A stretch of 64,000 bases of DNA, taken from Natronorubrum tibetense GA33. GTDB taxonomy: Archaea; Halobacteriota; Halobacteria; Halobacteriales; Natrialbaceae. The notes beneath the pieces were generated by a model. The model made no database searches. It saw only the letters and a list, made by a program, of their open reading frames with translations, and was not told the DNA's origin. A program made the translations under genes and the position numbers. Where the stretch lies: positions 1 through 64,000 of the forward strand of contig NZ_KB913020.1 in NCBI RefSeq assembly GCF_000383975.1. The letters are read 5' to 3'. Positions 42,259 to 51,157 of this stretch are shown here, one piece after another; position 1 is the first letter of the stretch; the number at the start of each line of letters is the position of its first letter.

Positions 42259-43868
42259 TCAGTAAACACCTCCGATGTAAACGGCTCGAGCCACTCGAAA
42301 AAGGCACCACCGGCAAAGCCGAGCAAGACGGCGGAAACGGCGATGACGACGAGGATTCCGAGCATGCCGACCGAGACCGCGTCGGGGGATCCTCGGCGGA
42401 TCGAATCGCGATCGAGGGCCGTGGCGCCGTCGTGTTCGGTGTCGGCACCGGTATCAGTTCCGCCGTCCGCAGCGACCCGGCCCGGCGGATGGGGCGATTC
42501 GACCGGTGTCGCCGGGGTAAAGTACATCTTCTCGAGCAACCGGGCCGAGTAGGCCAGCGTGAGCATGGTGCTGAGGAAGATGACGACGGCGACGGGCCAG
42601 ACCTCGGCTTCGACCGCGCCGACGGCGATATACCACTTGCCGATGAAGCCGGCCGACGGCGGAATACCGATCAGCGCGATCAACAGGATTGCGATCGAAC
42701 CGGCGGTGAACGGTCTGTGTTCGGCGAGACCGGCGTACTCGTCGACGGTACGGGCGCCGTAGCCGAGGGCGACGATGCCGGCGGCGACGAACAGCCCGGC
42801 CTTGATGACGCCGTGACCGATCAGGTGGATCACCGCGCCGACGAACGCCGTCTGCGTGACGAGGCCGTAGGCCGCGACGATGAGACCGAACTGCGCGACC
42901 GAAGAGTAGGCGAACATGCGCTTGACATCACGCTGAATCACGGCGAGCGTACTCCCGGCGAGGACGCTCACGCAGCCGACCGTGACGACAATCTCGGTCA
43001 GATACGGCGTCGCGGTGAGGAATTCGGGCCCGAACACGTTGTACATGATGCGCCCGAGCGCGTACGCCGAAACCGTCGAGACGAGCGCTGCGATTACCGG
43101 GGTCACGCCGTCGGGAGCGTGCTGGTAGGCGTCAGGCTGCCAGGTGTGGAGGGGCCACTGGGCCACCTTCAGCGCGAAGCCGATGAAGATGAAGGCGAAG
43201 GCCGCACGGAGCAACGTCAGATCACTGCCGCCCTCCTCCGCGACCAGCGGAATCGCCTCGCCCAGAACTTGCATGTTCAGGGCACCGGTCGCCATGAAGA
43301 GGAAGCCGACGCCGATGAGGTACAGCGACGCCCCCATCGTGCCGAGGATGAGGTATTTCAGGGCCGCAACCGCGGACTCAGGACCGTCGCCAGCGGCGAT
43401 CATGGCGTAGGTCGCCAGGCCGACGATCTCGAGGAAGACGAACATGTTGAAGACGTCGCCGGTCAGCGAGAGTCCGAGCAGGCCGCCGATGAGCAGCAGG
43501 TAGCCGGTGTAGAACGTGTTCCCGCGCGGCCCGCCTACGCGCGTGTACGCGAGGACGCCTGCGGCGGTGACGGTGACGAGCAGGGCGATCAACACGGAGA
43601 ACTCGTCGGCGACGAGTTCGATGCCGACGCCTTGCGGGCGGTCTTCCGTTTCGCCCCAGCCGCCGAGGACGTGGACGACGCGGCCGGTCTCGTAGACGGC
43701 GGCCGCGAGGTAGACCGTAGCCGCGGTCAGCGCGGTGGTCGTCAGCGCGGCGACGGACCAGCCCGTGCGCTCGAACCGGAGTCCGAGGACGATCGGTACG
43801 GCCGCCAGCAGGATCGGGACCGCGACCAGCAGGGCCGGCAACATCTCGACGAGGCTACTCATCGGCAC
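42255..43868 (-). CDS. mrpD: MrpD-like antiporter subunit, first copy
   Basis: 537 residues, 14 helices, MrpD/NuoN-like. Glu in FVFLEIVGLATYAMI, Lys in FALKVAQWPLHTWQPDAYQ and KRMFAYSSVAQFG. Best candidate for the true MrpD as it follows MrpC directly. Start overlaps mrpC by 14 bp. Its tail has about 45 hydrophilic residues and a final helix. Confidence 0.87.
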   Translation of the reverse strand: MPMSSLVEMLPALLVAVPILLAAVPIVLGLRFERTGWSVAALTTTALTAATVYLAAAVYETGRVVHVLGGWGETEDRPQGVGIELVADEFSVLIALLVTVTAAGVLAYTRVGGPRGNTFYTGYLLLIGGLLGLSLTGDVFNMFVFLEIVGLATYAMIAAGDGPESAVAALKYLILGTMGASLYLIGVGFLFMATGALNMQVLGEAIPLVAEEGGSDLTLLRAAFAFIFIGFALKVAQWPLHTWQPDAYQHAPDGVTPVIAALVSTVSAYALGRIMYNVFGPEFLTATPYLTEIVVTVGCVSVLAGSTLAVIQRDVKRMFAYSSVAQFGLIVAAYGLVTQTAFVGAVIHLIGHGVIKAGLFVAAGIVALGYGARTVDEYAGLAEHRPFTAGSIAILLIALIGIPPSAGFIGKWYIAVGAVEAEVWPVAVVIFLSTMLTLAYSARLLEKMYFTPATPVESPHPPGRVAADGGTDTGADTEHDGATALDRDSIRRGSPDAVSVGMLGILVVIAVSAVLLGFAGGAFFEWLEPFTSEVFTE

Positions 43869-44235
43869 GCACCTCCCGAAGGGTATCCTCGCGGAGGGTC
43901 CCGTACTCCGCGTAGATGCGGACGATCAGCGCCAACCCGACGGCCGTCAGTGCGATGCCGACGACAATCGCGGTCAGCACGATGACGTGTGGAAGCGGAC
44001 TCGCCATGAGGCCGGGATCGCTTCCGTCCGACGGAACGATCGGCGCCTTCCCGCCCTCGACGTAGGCGACCGCGACAAAAAACAGGAAGATCGCGGTCTG
44101 GAAGAGGTTGACGCCGATCAGCTTCTTTACGAGATTCTCGTTGGCGATGATCATGTAGATCCCGATGCCCATCAGAACGAACATCAGCGCGTAGGCGTAG
44201 CGCGTCGTGAGGACGTCGAGTGCACCCTCAATCAT
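43855..44235 (-). CDS. mrpC: MrpC-like antiporter subunit
   Basis: 126 residues, NuoK-like with three helices (YALMFVLMGIGIYMIIANEN, GVNLFQTAIFLFFVAVAYVE, VIVLTAIVVGIALTAVGLAL). Conserved pattern NLVKKLIGVNLFQTAIFLFF. Overlaps mrpB by 8 bp and mrpD by 14 bp. Confidence 0.87.
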   Translation of the reverse strand: MIEGALDVLTTRYAYALMFVLMGIGIYMIIANENLVKKLIGVNLFQTAIFLFFVAVAYVEGGKAPIVPSDGSDPGLMASPLPHVIVLTAIVVGIALTAVGLALIVRIYAEYGTLREDTLREVRADE

Positions 44236-44731
44236 CGTCGCTTACCCCCTCGAGCGGCTCGTCTTCGCGTCTGTTGCGTTCGGGCGTAAAGCCCGCGGCC
44301 GTCGCGAAGAACAGCGTGATGACGACGCCGGCGACGATCAGCGCGACGCCGCCGACCTCGATGGCTTCCATCCCCCAGTAGTGAGCGATACCGAACGTCT
44401 CGCTGAAGGCGTCGTACTCGAGGAAGCTCCCCCCGAGAGCCATCGTTGCGAGACCGGTCGCGATGAAGATGGTGACGCCGCCGGTGACGAGACCGACGAC
44501 GAAGGAGTTCTTCAGCCACTGGCGGGTGGGTTCGATCCCGAAGGCGAAGGCGAGCATGAGCACGGTGACGCCAATAATCGCGCCGCCCTGGAAGCTGCCG
44601 CCGGGCGTGTCGGCCCCGTGGAGACTCATGAACATGCCGTAGGTGAGCGTAAACGGTGCGATGATCTTGACCGTCGTCATGATCACCTGACTCTCGGTGT
44701 ACGTATCGTCGTAGGAGTCGGTCTGAGACAT
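44228..44731 (-). CDS. mrpB: MrpB-like antiporter subunit
   Basis: 167 residues, four helices. Signature HGADTPGGSFQGGAIIGVTV is diagnostic of MrpB/MnhB. Start overlaps the stop of the gene before it by 1 bp. Confidence 0.87.
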   Translation of the reverse strand: MSQTDSYDDTYTESQVIMTTVKIIAPFTLTYGMFMSLHGADTPGGSFQGGAIIGVTVLMLAFAFGIEPTRQWLKNSFVVGLVTGGVTIFIATGLATMALGGSFLEYDAFSETFGIAHYWGMEAIEVGGVALIVAGVVITLFFATAAGFTPERNRREDEPLEGVSDDD

Positions 44732-45279
44732 TAGGTGAACACCTCCCGTTTGAGAACGAGGAGAACGGCGACACCGGCGGCGAAGACGACGACCGCCTCG
44801 CCGAAGGTGTCGAACCCACGGTAGGAGGCCAACACCGCGCTAACCGCGTTCTGTGCGCCGGTGTCGGCGTACGTTTCCTGCAGGTAGTACAGCGAGGGCG
44901 TCTGCTCGAGCACGCCACCGCCCCAGATCGGCGCGTCTTCGGTGCCAACCGCGTACATATCCGGGAGCAGCGTCAGCGTCACGAGGACGAACGCGCCCAC
45001 GGCGACGACGGCGGGCACGCTCACTCGTTCGAACAGCTGATCGGTCGGCGGACGACTCGTCCGCGCGATAGTCAGGAGGAGCAGAATTGTCGTCACGCCG
45101 GCGCCGATCGCGGCCTCGGTCATCGCGACGTCGGGCGCGAGCAAGTACGTGTAGAGAATCGCCATGCCAAGGCTGTAAGCCCCGAAGACGACGATCGCCG
45201 AGAGAACGTCACGGAACAGGGCCGTAGCGATTGCGGTCAACAGGATGAACACGGCGAGGGTGAGGGCGAACGGGCTCAT
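44731..45279 (-). CDS. MrpA C-terminal-type subunit (DUF4040/MbhD-E)
   Basis: 182 residues. It matches the separate C-terminal portion of MrpA: AYSLGMAILYTYLLAPDVAM with TEAAIGAG (DUF4040 core) and the end SYRGFDTFGEAVVVFAAGVA (MbeE-like). In bacteria this is fused to the large NuoL-like part of MrpA. Here the large part must be supplied by one of the three big subunits downstream. Confidence 0.83.
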   Translation of the reverse strand: MSPFALTLAVFILLTAIATALFRDVLSAIVVFGAYSLGMAILYTYLLAPDVAMTEAAIGAGVTTILLLLTIARTSRPPTDQLFERVSVPAVVAVGAFVLVTLTLLPDMYAVGTEDAPIWGGGVLEQTPSLYYLQETYADTGAQNAVSAVLASYRGFDTFGEAVVVFAAGVAVLLVLKREVFT

Positions 45280-45605
45280 TTGGACTCACCCTCCTCCTCC
45301 GATTCTTTCGTCCACGGTTCGATGCCAGTTTCGGCAGCCGAACGGGCGATCGCGTGGGCCGCGGTCGGGTTCGTGATGAAGACAAAAAACAGCAGTAAGA
45401 CGGTGTACACCGTCGCGTGCTGCCAGCCGAGCGCGAGCGCGACGGCCGCAAGCGCGAGCCCCGCACCGAGCGTGTCGGCCTGAGATGCGGTGTGTGCGCG
45501 CGCGTAGACGTCGGGCAGTCGAAGCACGCCCATCGCCGAGACGAACGTAAAGAACAGTCCGAAGGCGATGAGAACGATAATCGCCCAGAACCGGATCGAT
45601 TCCAT
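45276..45605 (-). CDS. mrpG: MrpG-like antiporter subunit
   Basis: 109 residues from the ATG at 45605. Three helices; pattern GVLRLPDVYARAHTASQADT with LGAGLAL is typical of MrpG/MnhG. Acidic tail. Overlaps mrpF by 1 bp and the next gene by 4 bp. Confidence 0.87.
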   Translation of the reverse strand: MESIRFWAIIVLIAFGLFFTFVSAMGVLRLPDVYARAHTASQADTLGAGLALAAVALALGWQHATVYTVLLLFFVFITNPTAAHAIARSAAETGIEPWTKESEEEGESK

Positions 45606-45892
45606 CACAGCACACCACCTCGCTCGACGGTGAACTTCGAGATAGCGACCGCCATCAGGAAGTTGAGCAGGGCGTAGATCAACGCGATATCGAGGAACCA
45701 CGGCTCGTCGAGCCCTGCTGCGAGCAGGGCCAGGATGACGACCGTGTTCGTCCCGAGAACGTTGACGGCGAGCAGTCGATCCTGCGTGGTCGGCCCCGCA
45801 ACGGCGCGGTAGAACATCATGATTGCGAGAACGACGAACAGCGCCGCCGCGCCGAGGAAGATCTCCTCGATCGTCACGCCGCTCGGAATCAC
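45605..45892 (-). CDS. mrpF: MrpF-like antiporter subunit
   Basis: 95 residues, three helices. The pattern YRAVAGPTTQDRLLAVNVLG is diagnostic of MrpF/MnhF. Overlaps its neighbours by 1 and 4 bp. Confidence 0.87.
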   Translation of the reverse strand: MIPSGVTIEEIFLGAAALFVVLAIMMFYRAVAGPTTQDRLLAVNVLGTNTVVILALLAAGLDEPWFLDIALIYALLNFLMAVAISKFTVERGGVL

Positions 45893-46926
45893 TGCTCGTC
45901 ACCTCCGAGGACCTCGGTATCCCCGCGCTCGCGGGGCGTCGCGATTGCGGCCGCCTCTCGGCCGTGGAAAACGAACCTGACGGCGCGCTCGAGCGAGCCG
46001 TCGAAGAGGTCCTCACGGGCCGACGGGATCAGCGTGTGGACGATCAGCCGTTGATCGTCGCCACGGACCACGAGCGTCCCCGGCGTAAGCGTGATGCTGT
46101 TCGCGAGCGCGAGCAGCGGAAGTCCACCCCTGACGCGGGCGTTGAGACGGGCCATCGTGGGATCGATCGGCAGGGACGGCCGCAAGATCACGATCGAAAT
46201 CGCGAGATTGGCCTTGACAATCTCCCAGATGAGATAGGGAACGTAGAACGCGAATCGAACGGTTCGGATCGGCGACTGGAGCCGATCGAGCGGGAACGTG
46301 AACGTGATGTGAGCCAGCGAGACAGAGACGATCCCGGCGACGGCCGCGCCCGTCACGAGGTCGAACCAGTAGGTCGGATCCCCGAGGATCAGATAGAAGC
46401 CATAAGAGATCCAGAACAGCGCGAACAGTCGATCGAAGCGTTCGGTACCGTCGCCGACCAGTCGCTCGTGGCGCGCCGGTCGTTCGACCGGTGCCTCGTC
46501 GTACGCCAACCCGACCGCATCGAGTTCGCGTTCGATCGACTGGAGCAACTGGGCCGTCGCTCCCGGCTGATACTCCGGGTCGAGCACGACCAGATCGAGA
46601 TCGTGTTCGCGCGCGTAGTCGTCGAACACACTGGCAAAGTCTCGAGGACCGAAAAGATACTCGTCGGTACCGAGCAGCGTCGTCTCGACCGTGACCGACG
46701 CACTGCCGGCGTCCTCTCGAACCCAGTTGGCCGCTTTCGAGAGGAGTTCTTCGGCTGCCTCGGTCTCCTGTTGGCCCTCGATCAGGTCCGCTTCGTGGGG
46801 TAACGCAACCACCAGATGGATCTCGAGTTCGTCGGCCCGTTCGAGACCGGACTGAACCGTATAGGCGACCGTTTGCCGGACGGTCACCGTGTCCGACAGC
46901 GGTACGAGTACTCGTTCAACCGCCAC
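45889..46926 (-). CDS. mrpE: Usp domain-MrpE fusion, first gene of the antiporter operon
   Basis: 345 residues with a GTG start and GAGGAGGG upstream. Residues 1-145 form a universal-stress-protein-like domain (MAVERVLVPLSDTVTVRQTV, YAREHDLDLVVLDPEYQPGA). The MrpE domain follows from about 165: two helices and RPSLPIDPTMARLNARVRGG, then LALANSITLTPGTLVV, which is diagnostic of MrpE. Fusion suggests that nucleotide or stress signals act on the antiporter. The antiporter expels Na+ in exchange for protons, a central need in salt. Confidence 0.88.
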   Translation of the reverse strand: MAVERVLVPLSDTVTVRQTVAYTVQSGLERADELEIHLVVALPHEADLIEGQQETEAAEELLSKAANWVREDAGSASVTVETTLLGTDEYLFGPRDFASVFDDYAREHDLDLVVLDPEYQPGATAQLLQSIERELDAVGLAYDEAPVERPARHERLVGDGTERFDRLFALFWISYGFYLILGDPTYWFDLVTGAAVAGIVSVSLAHITFTFPLDRLQSPIRTVRFAFYVPYLIWEIVKANLAISIVILRPSLPIDPTMARLNARVRGGLPLLALANSITLTPGTLVVRGDDQRLIVHTLIPSAREDLFDGSLERAVRFVFHGREAAAIATPRERGDTEVLGGDEQ

Positions 46927-47173
46927 GGCACGTCCCTCCTCGTGACCGTCGATAGATATTCATGTCACTCGTTGTTAGTCGAGTCAAGCGGTAGCCGTAG
47001 GAAAACGATTTCGTTATCCGCCAGACGAACTGACGGTTCAGCGAATTGTATCCGGCGAATCGTGACAACACGATTTGTTTTTTGCCGTATCGACATCGTC
47101 GCTCGAGAGCGGACCGGCCGTCCGACCGATACTTTTACAATCATATTTGCTCTACTCCAATCTGACTTTCACC

Positions 47174-47359
47174 ATGGAGACGAACGATACCGTCCACAGT
47201 CGATTCGAAACCGCCCGCACAGAACTAACGGCGCTGCAGGTTGAGACCGGGCTTCTGTTCGCCGCGGCAATCGCCTTTACGCTGATCTTTCTGCAGGAAC
47301 CGCTCGCTCACGACGCGATGCACAACTTCCGACACGGCGCAGGGATCGTCTGTCACTGA
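47174..47359 (+). CDS. cbtB: CbtB, cobalt transporter small subunit
   Basis: 61 residues, one membrane helix (TGLLFAAAIAFTLIFLQEPL) and the CbtB metal motif HDAMHNFRHGAGIVCH with three His and a Cys. It ends 3 bp before cbtA. A TATA-like TTTTACAAT lies about 30-40 bp upstream of the ATG. Confidence 0.88.
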   Translation: METNDTVHSRFETARTELTALQVETGLLFAAAIAFTLIFLQEPLAHDAMHNFRHGAGIVCH

Positions 47360-47362
47360 TCG

Positions 47363-48130
47363 ATGATCTACGACTATCTTCAGCGCGGCGTCCTCGCAGG
47401 CGTCGTCGCCGGGCTCGCGTACGGGCTGTACGTGGCTGTCGTTGCGAACCCGCTCAGCGAATATCTTCACGACGCCGGTCACGGACACGGCGACCACGGG
47501 CACGACGATCACAGCCACGAGCACGGCCACGCACACGAGCACGCAGAACACGCCGTCTCCGAAACGACGACCGCGCTCGTGAGTATCGGCAGCGGTGTCC
47601 TCTGGGCGATTTTCCTCGGCGGACTGTTCGCCATCGCGTTGTACTTCCTCGAGCCGGCACTCCCCGGCCCCGACGGCGTGAAAGCATACGTTCTCGCCGG
47701 AGCCGGCTTCGTAACTGTCTCGGCAACGCCATGGCTCGTGCTCCCGCCCGCAGCTCCGGGGGCCGAACAGCTGTACACCATTGACATGCGGCTGGCCATC
47801 TACGTGGGTCTCGTCGCCCTCGGCGCGATCGTCTCCGCTACAGCGATTCTCGCGTATAGGCGTACAGCACCACGACAGCCAGCACTCAGGGTTGTGGCCG
47901 CTGCAGTACCGATTGTCGCTGTCGCCGCCGTTCTGCCGCTGGCCACGCCGACGATCGTTACCCACCCCGAGCTGTCCGGCGATCTCGTTTCGGCGTACCA
48001 GGCGCTGGCCGTCCTGAGCCAGGCCGCGGTCTGGGCGCTGCTCGCTGGGTCGTTCAACGCCCTTCGACGGCGTGCCGAACCGTCTGCAGATGCTAGCGAC
48101 TCGCACGAAGCCCTGACGGCCAGCCCATAA
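47363..48130 (+). CDS. cbtA: CbtA, cobalt transporter subunit
   Basis: 255 residues, about six helices. A His-rich loop after the first helix (HDAGHGHGDHGHDDHSHEHG) should collect metal ions. CbtA/CbtB genes serve cobalt supply for cobalamin; the ferredoxin downstream is often linked to the same pathway in haloarchaea. No cobalamin genes are in the window. Confidence 0.85.
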   Translation: MIYDYLQRGVLAGVVAGLAYGLYVAVVANPLSEYLHDAGHGHGDHGHDDHSHEHGHAHEHAEHAVSETTTALVSIGSGVLWAIFLGGLFAIALYFLEPALPGPDGVKAYVLAGAGFVTVSATPWLVLPPAAPGAEQLYTIDMRLAIYVGLVALGAIVSATAILAYRRTAPRQPALRVVAAAVPIVAVAAVLPLATPTIVTHPELSGDLVSAYQALAVLSQAAVWALLAGSFNALRRRAEPSADASDSHEALTASP

Positions 48131-48133
48131 CCA

Positions 48134-48505
48134 ATGCAGAACCGAACCGAAAAACAACGCGACCGACTCGCCGCACAGGTATTCGTCTGTACGAACGATC
48201 GCGACTCGGAGTACGCCTGCTGTGCAGACGTCGGCGGTCAGAAGACCCTCGAGGCCATCAAATCGTGGCTCCGCGAGCGCAACGCGTTCTGGAGTCCGAT
48301 TTCGGTGACCGAAACCGGCTGTCTGGGCCTCTGCAGTGAGGAGGGAACGGCGATCGCGATCCAGCCGCGAAACAGGTGGTACTCCGATATTCAACCCGAA
48401 GACGTCCCCGAACTCCTCGAGCGCGAGTTCGGCCCGAACGGAGACCGTGTCGGCGACGAGTTCAGCGAGGATGCCGGCGACGGCGAGCACGCAGCCGACG
48501 AGTGA
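48134..48505 (+). CDS. thioredoxin-like [2Fe-2S] ferredoxin
   Basis: 123 residues. Cys pattern FVCTNDRDSEYACCADVGG and TGCLGLCSEEGTAI fits the thioredoxin-like ferredoxins (Cys, then Cys, and two Cys later), as used in cobalamin and other redox pathways. It starts 4 bp after cbtA, hence one operon. Acidic tail of 30 residues. Confidence 0.85.
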   Translation: MQNRTEKQRDRLAAQVFVCTNDRDSEYACCADVGGQKTLEAIKSWLRERNAFWSPISVTETGCLGLCSEEGTAIAIQPRNRWYSDIQPEDVPELLEREFGPNGDRVGDEFSEDAGDGEHAADE

Positions 48506-48563
48506 GAAACGGTCACACGACACAACGATTTTGTCTTCCGGTTCCGACTGGTTGCGTACGAGA

Positions 48564-50231
48564 ATGCTCGCCTGGCCGGACGAAACCCTCTACGAAGGCG
48601 TGGCGTCGGTCGCGACGGACCGGCCGGACCGGGCGGCCGTGGTCTTTCGAGGAACTACCTGGAGCTACGCGAATTTGGTCGCGGAGAGCCGCGCGCTCGC
48701 CCACGGGCTCGCCGATTTGGGCGTCTCGTCGGGCGACGTCGTCGCCGTCTGGCTCGGGAACCGACCCGAGTGGACCGTCTGTCAGCTCGCGACATCGTTC
48801 CTCGGCGCGGCGATGGTCGCCGTCAACACCCGCTATCGGACCCACGAACTCGAGTACATGCTCTCCGATTCGGCAGCGAGCGTACTTCTCACCGAAGCGT
48901 CGCTGCTCGGCCGAAACTACCATGGGATGCTCGAGACCGCCGTTCCCGAAATTGCGACGCAATCGCCCGACTCGTTCGCTCCCGACTCGATTCCCTCTCT
49001 CGAAGCGGTCGTCAGCCTCGACTCCGATACCGAATTGCCAGCACTGCGCGGCTACGAGAGCGTACTCGAGACGGGACGTGATCGGCTGGAAGATGAGCAA
49101 CGGGACGACGGACGAAACTCGCTCGAGCCGGTGTCCGATCCGACCGCGCCGGCGGCGGTCTTCTACACCAGCGGCACGACGAGCGATCCGAAGGGCTGTC
49201 TGCAGTCGAGTCGATCGCTGCTGAACCACTCCGCACACGTCGCGGAGCATCTGGGCATCACCGACGAGGATGTCGGCGTCACGACGCTCCCGTTCTGCGG
49301 TATCTGGGGGTACAACACCCTGTTCAGCCACCTCGCGTCCGGCGCGACGCTCGTCACGCAGACCCACTTCGATCCCGAGACGACCCTCGAACTGGTCGAC
49401 GAGTACGACGCGACCTCGCTCACCGGACTCGGCGTGATGTTCGAACGGCTGCTCGAGTACGAGTCCTTCGCGCGGTCGCGCGTGGAGACGATCGAACGCG
49501 GGGTAGTCGGCTTTATCAGCAAGGGATACGACGAGACGCTGTTCGAACGGATCGAAGAGGCGTTCGGGTTTCCGGTCGTCCAGCCCTACGGGCTCTCGGA
49601 GGCCAACAGCCAGATCTTCGTCGGCGATCCAGCCGACGCGATGGAGCGACGAAAGCGCGTCGGCGGGCCGCCGATCCATCCGGCGATCGACGCGACGATC
49701 GTCGACCCCGAAACTCGGGCGGAGCTACCGACCGGTGAGGAAGGCGAACTCGCCCTCCGGGGCTACCTGCTCGCGGACGGTTATTTGGGGAAACCCGAGG
49801 CGACTGCAGCGGCGTTCGACGAGTCAGGATGGTTCTACACCGGCGATCTCGCGACCGTGGACGACGACGGCTACGTTTACTACCGCTCGAGACTCGACGA
49901 CGCGCTTCGAACGCGGGGCTTTCTCGTCGCGCCTCGAGAGATCGGGGCCGCCGTCGAGGACCACCCCGGCGTTCGGTCCTGCGAAGTCGTCGGCGCGCCC
50001 CACCCTCGTCACGGAGACGTGCCGGTTGCGTTCGTTATCGCAGCCGATGACAAAGGTAACAACGTGTCCGCAGCGGCTCTCGAGTCGTTCCTCGACGACA
50101 GAGTGGCCGACTACAAGGTCCCCGCGGCGTTCGAGTTCGTCGACGAGTTCCCGACGACTGAAGGGCCAAACGGCGAGAAGGTACAGAAAGCGCTATTGCG
50201 CGGTCAGGTGCAGGATCGATTCACCGAGTGA
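48564..50231 (+). CDS. class I adenylate-forming enzyme, probable acyl-CoA synthetase
   Basis: 555 residues from the ATG at 48564. AMP-binding core: VFYTSGTTSDPKGCLQSS (P-loop, near 200), YGLSEANSQIF (motif A5), WFYTGDLATVDDDGYVYYRS (A7), and the Lys in GPNGEKVQKALL (A10). It activates a carboxylic acid with ATP and CoA; which acid is not visible. The MaoC-like gene follows at 6 bp, so both likely serve the same acyl-CoA route. Confidence 0.88.
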   Translation: MLAWPDETLYEGVASVATDRPDRAAVVFRGTTWSYANLVAESRALAHGLADLGVSSGDVVAVWLGNRPEWTVCQLATSFLGAAMVAVNTRYRTHELEYMLSDSAASVLLTEASLLGRNYHGMLETAVPEIATQSPDSFAPDSIPSLEAVVSLDSDTELPALRGYESVLETGRDRLEDEQRDDGRNSLEPVSDPTAPAAVFYTSGTTSDPKGCLQSSRSLLNHSAHVAEHLGITDEDVGVTTLPFCGIWGYNTLFSHLASGATLVTQTHFDPETTLELVDEYDATSLTGLGVMFERLLEYESFARSRVETIERGVVGFISKGYDETLFERIEEAFGFPVVQPYGLSEANSQIFVGDPADAMERRKRVGGPPIHPAIDATIVDPETRAELPTGEEGELALRGYLLADGYLGKPEATAAAFDESGWFYTGDLATVDDDGYVYYRSRLDDALRTRGFLVAPREIGAAVEDHPGVRSCEVVGAPHPRHGDVPVAFVIAADDKGNNVSAAALESFLDDRVADYKVPAAFEFVDEFPTTEGPNGEKVQKALLRGQVQDRFTE

Positions 50232-50236
50232 GACAG

Positions 50237-50854
50237 ATGACCGAGACTCCAGATACGGACGAGACAGACGACATGGACGACACGGACGAAACACAAAACG
50301 CAGACGACGGGGCGAGCGACAAACGCCTCGTATCGGGCTGGCACGGCCGCTACTACGAGGACTTCGAGGTCGGCGACATCTACAAACACCCCTTTGGACG
50401 CACCGTCACCGAGACGGACAACGTCTGGCTGACGAACGTCACGATGAACCTCAACCCGATGCACTTCAACGAGGCCTACGCCGCCGAGACGGAGTTCGGC
50501 GAACGCCTCGTCGACGGCACCTTCGTCATCGCGCTCGCGGTCGGGATGAGCGTCATCGACATCTCCGTGAACGCAACCGCGAACCTCGGCTACGACAATA
50601 TTCGACATCACGCACCCGTCTTCCACGGCGATACCATCTACGCCGAGAGCGAGGTGCTGAGCAAACGGGAACTCGAGTCCCGCGACCACGTCGGCATCGT
50701 CGAGACCGAACTCCGGGCGTACAACCAGGACGGCGAGCACGTGTTGAGCTTAGAGCGCACGCCGATGGTGTTGAAACGCGAGCACGCCGAGCCGTCGGCC
50801 GCGACGCCGCCGGGGTGGCTCGAGGGGGTCGGGACGCAGCCGGAGGACTGTTAA
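50237..50854 (+). CDS. MaoC-family enoyl-CoA hydratase/dehydratase
   Basis: 205 residues from the ATG at 50237. Acidic N-terminal tail of 30 residues, then a hot-dog domain: GRTVTETDNVWLTNVTMNLN, PMHFNEAYAAETEFGERLVD and a C-terminal strand set. The Asp-His pair of MaoC hydratases is replaced here by N-P-M-H (Asn in place of Asp) in NLNPMHFNEAY, as in several mesaconyl-CoA hydratase-like proteins of haloarchaea; substrate unproven. Just downstream lies the first origin box. Confidence 0.82.
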   Translation: MTETPDTDETDDMDDTDETQNADDGASDKRLVSGWHGRYYEDFEVGDIYKHPFGRTVTETDNVWLTNVTMNLNPMHFNEAYAAETEFGERLVDGTFVIALAVGMSVIDISVNATANLGYDNIRHHAPVFHGDTIYAESEVLSKRELESRDHVGIVETELRAYNQDGEHVLSLERTPMVLKREHAEPSAATPPGWLEGVGTQPEDC

Positions 50855-50906
50855 TACGCATTATTAGTAGTGATTTCAGTCACCTCGCGTTCGAGAGAGA
50901 AAACGG

Positions 50907-50931
50907 CACACCCCTCATTTTCAGTGAAAAC
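50907..50931 (+). promoter_or_regulatory. origin recognition box 1
   Basis: CACACCCCTCATTTTCAGTG and AAAAC follow: a C-rich string plus a TTTTCAGTGAAAA dyad. It is one of five near-identical boxes around orc1. Confidence 0.85.
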
Positions 50932-51097
50932 AAACGACCATCGACGACTCAGGGCAACACAATAGTGACGGATGTGTGAAACTGATCGAGGATAATCTAT
51001 ACCATCTTTTCTAGTCGAAACATATTCGAGAACAGCTGTTCTCCGATAATCGGAGAATCCTTGATTAGATGCTCGTCTCCCTATAGAAACGAATCGG

Positions 51098-51121
51098 CAC
51101 ACCCCTCGTTTTCAGTGAAAG
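51098..51121 (+). promoter_or_regulatory. origin recognition box 2
   Basis: CACACCCCTCGTTTTCAGTG followed by AAAG, in the same orientation as box 1 and 37 bp from the 3' end of orc1. Confidence 0.85.
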
Positions 51122-51157
51122 AGTAGTCGGAATCCCTTTGGTGTCGATGAAGAGTAC

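Noticed and set aside
40336-43985. Very long plus-strand frames (631 and 582 codons) opposite the Mrp genes
   Set aside because: They mirror the Mrp subunits, have no membrane helices or known motifs, and reflect the codon bias of the true genes.
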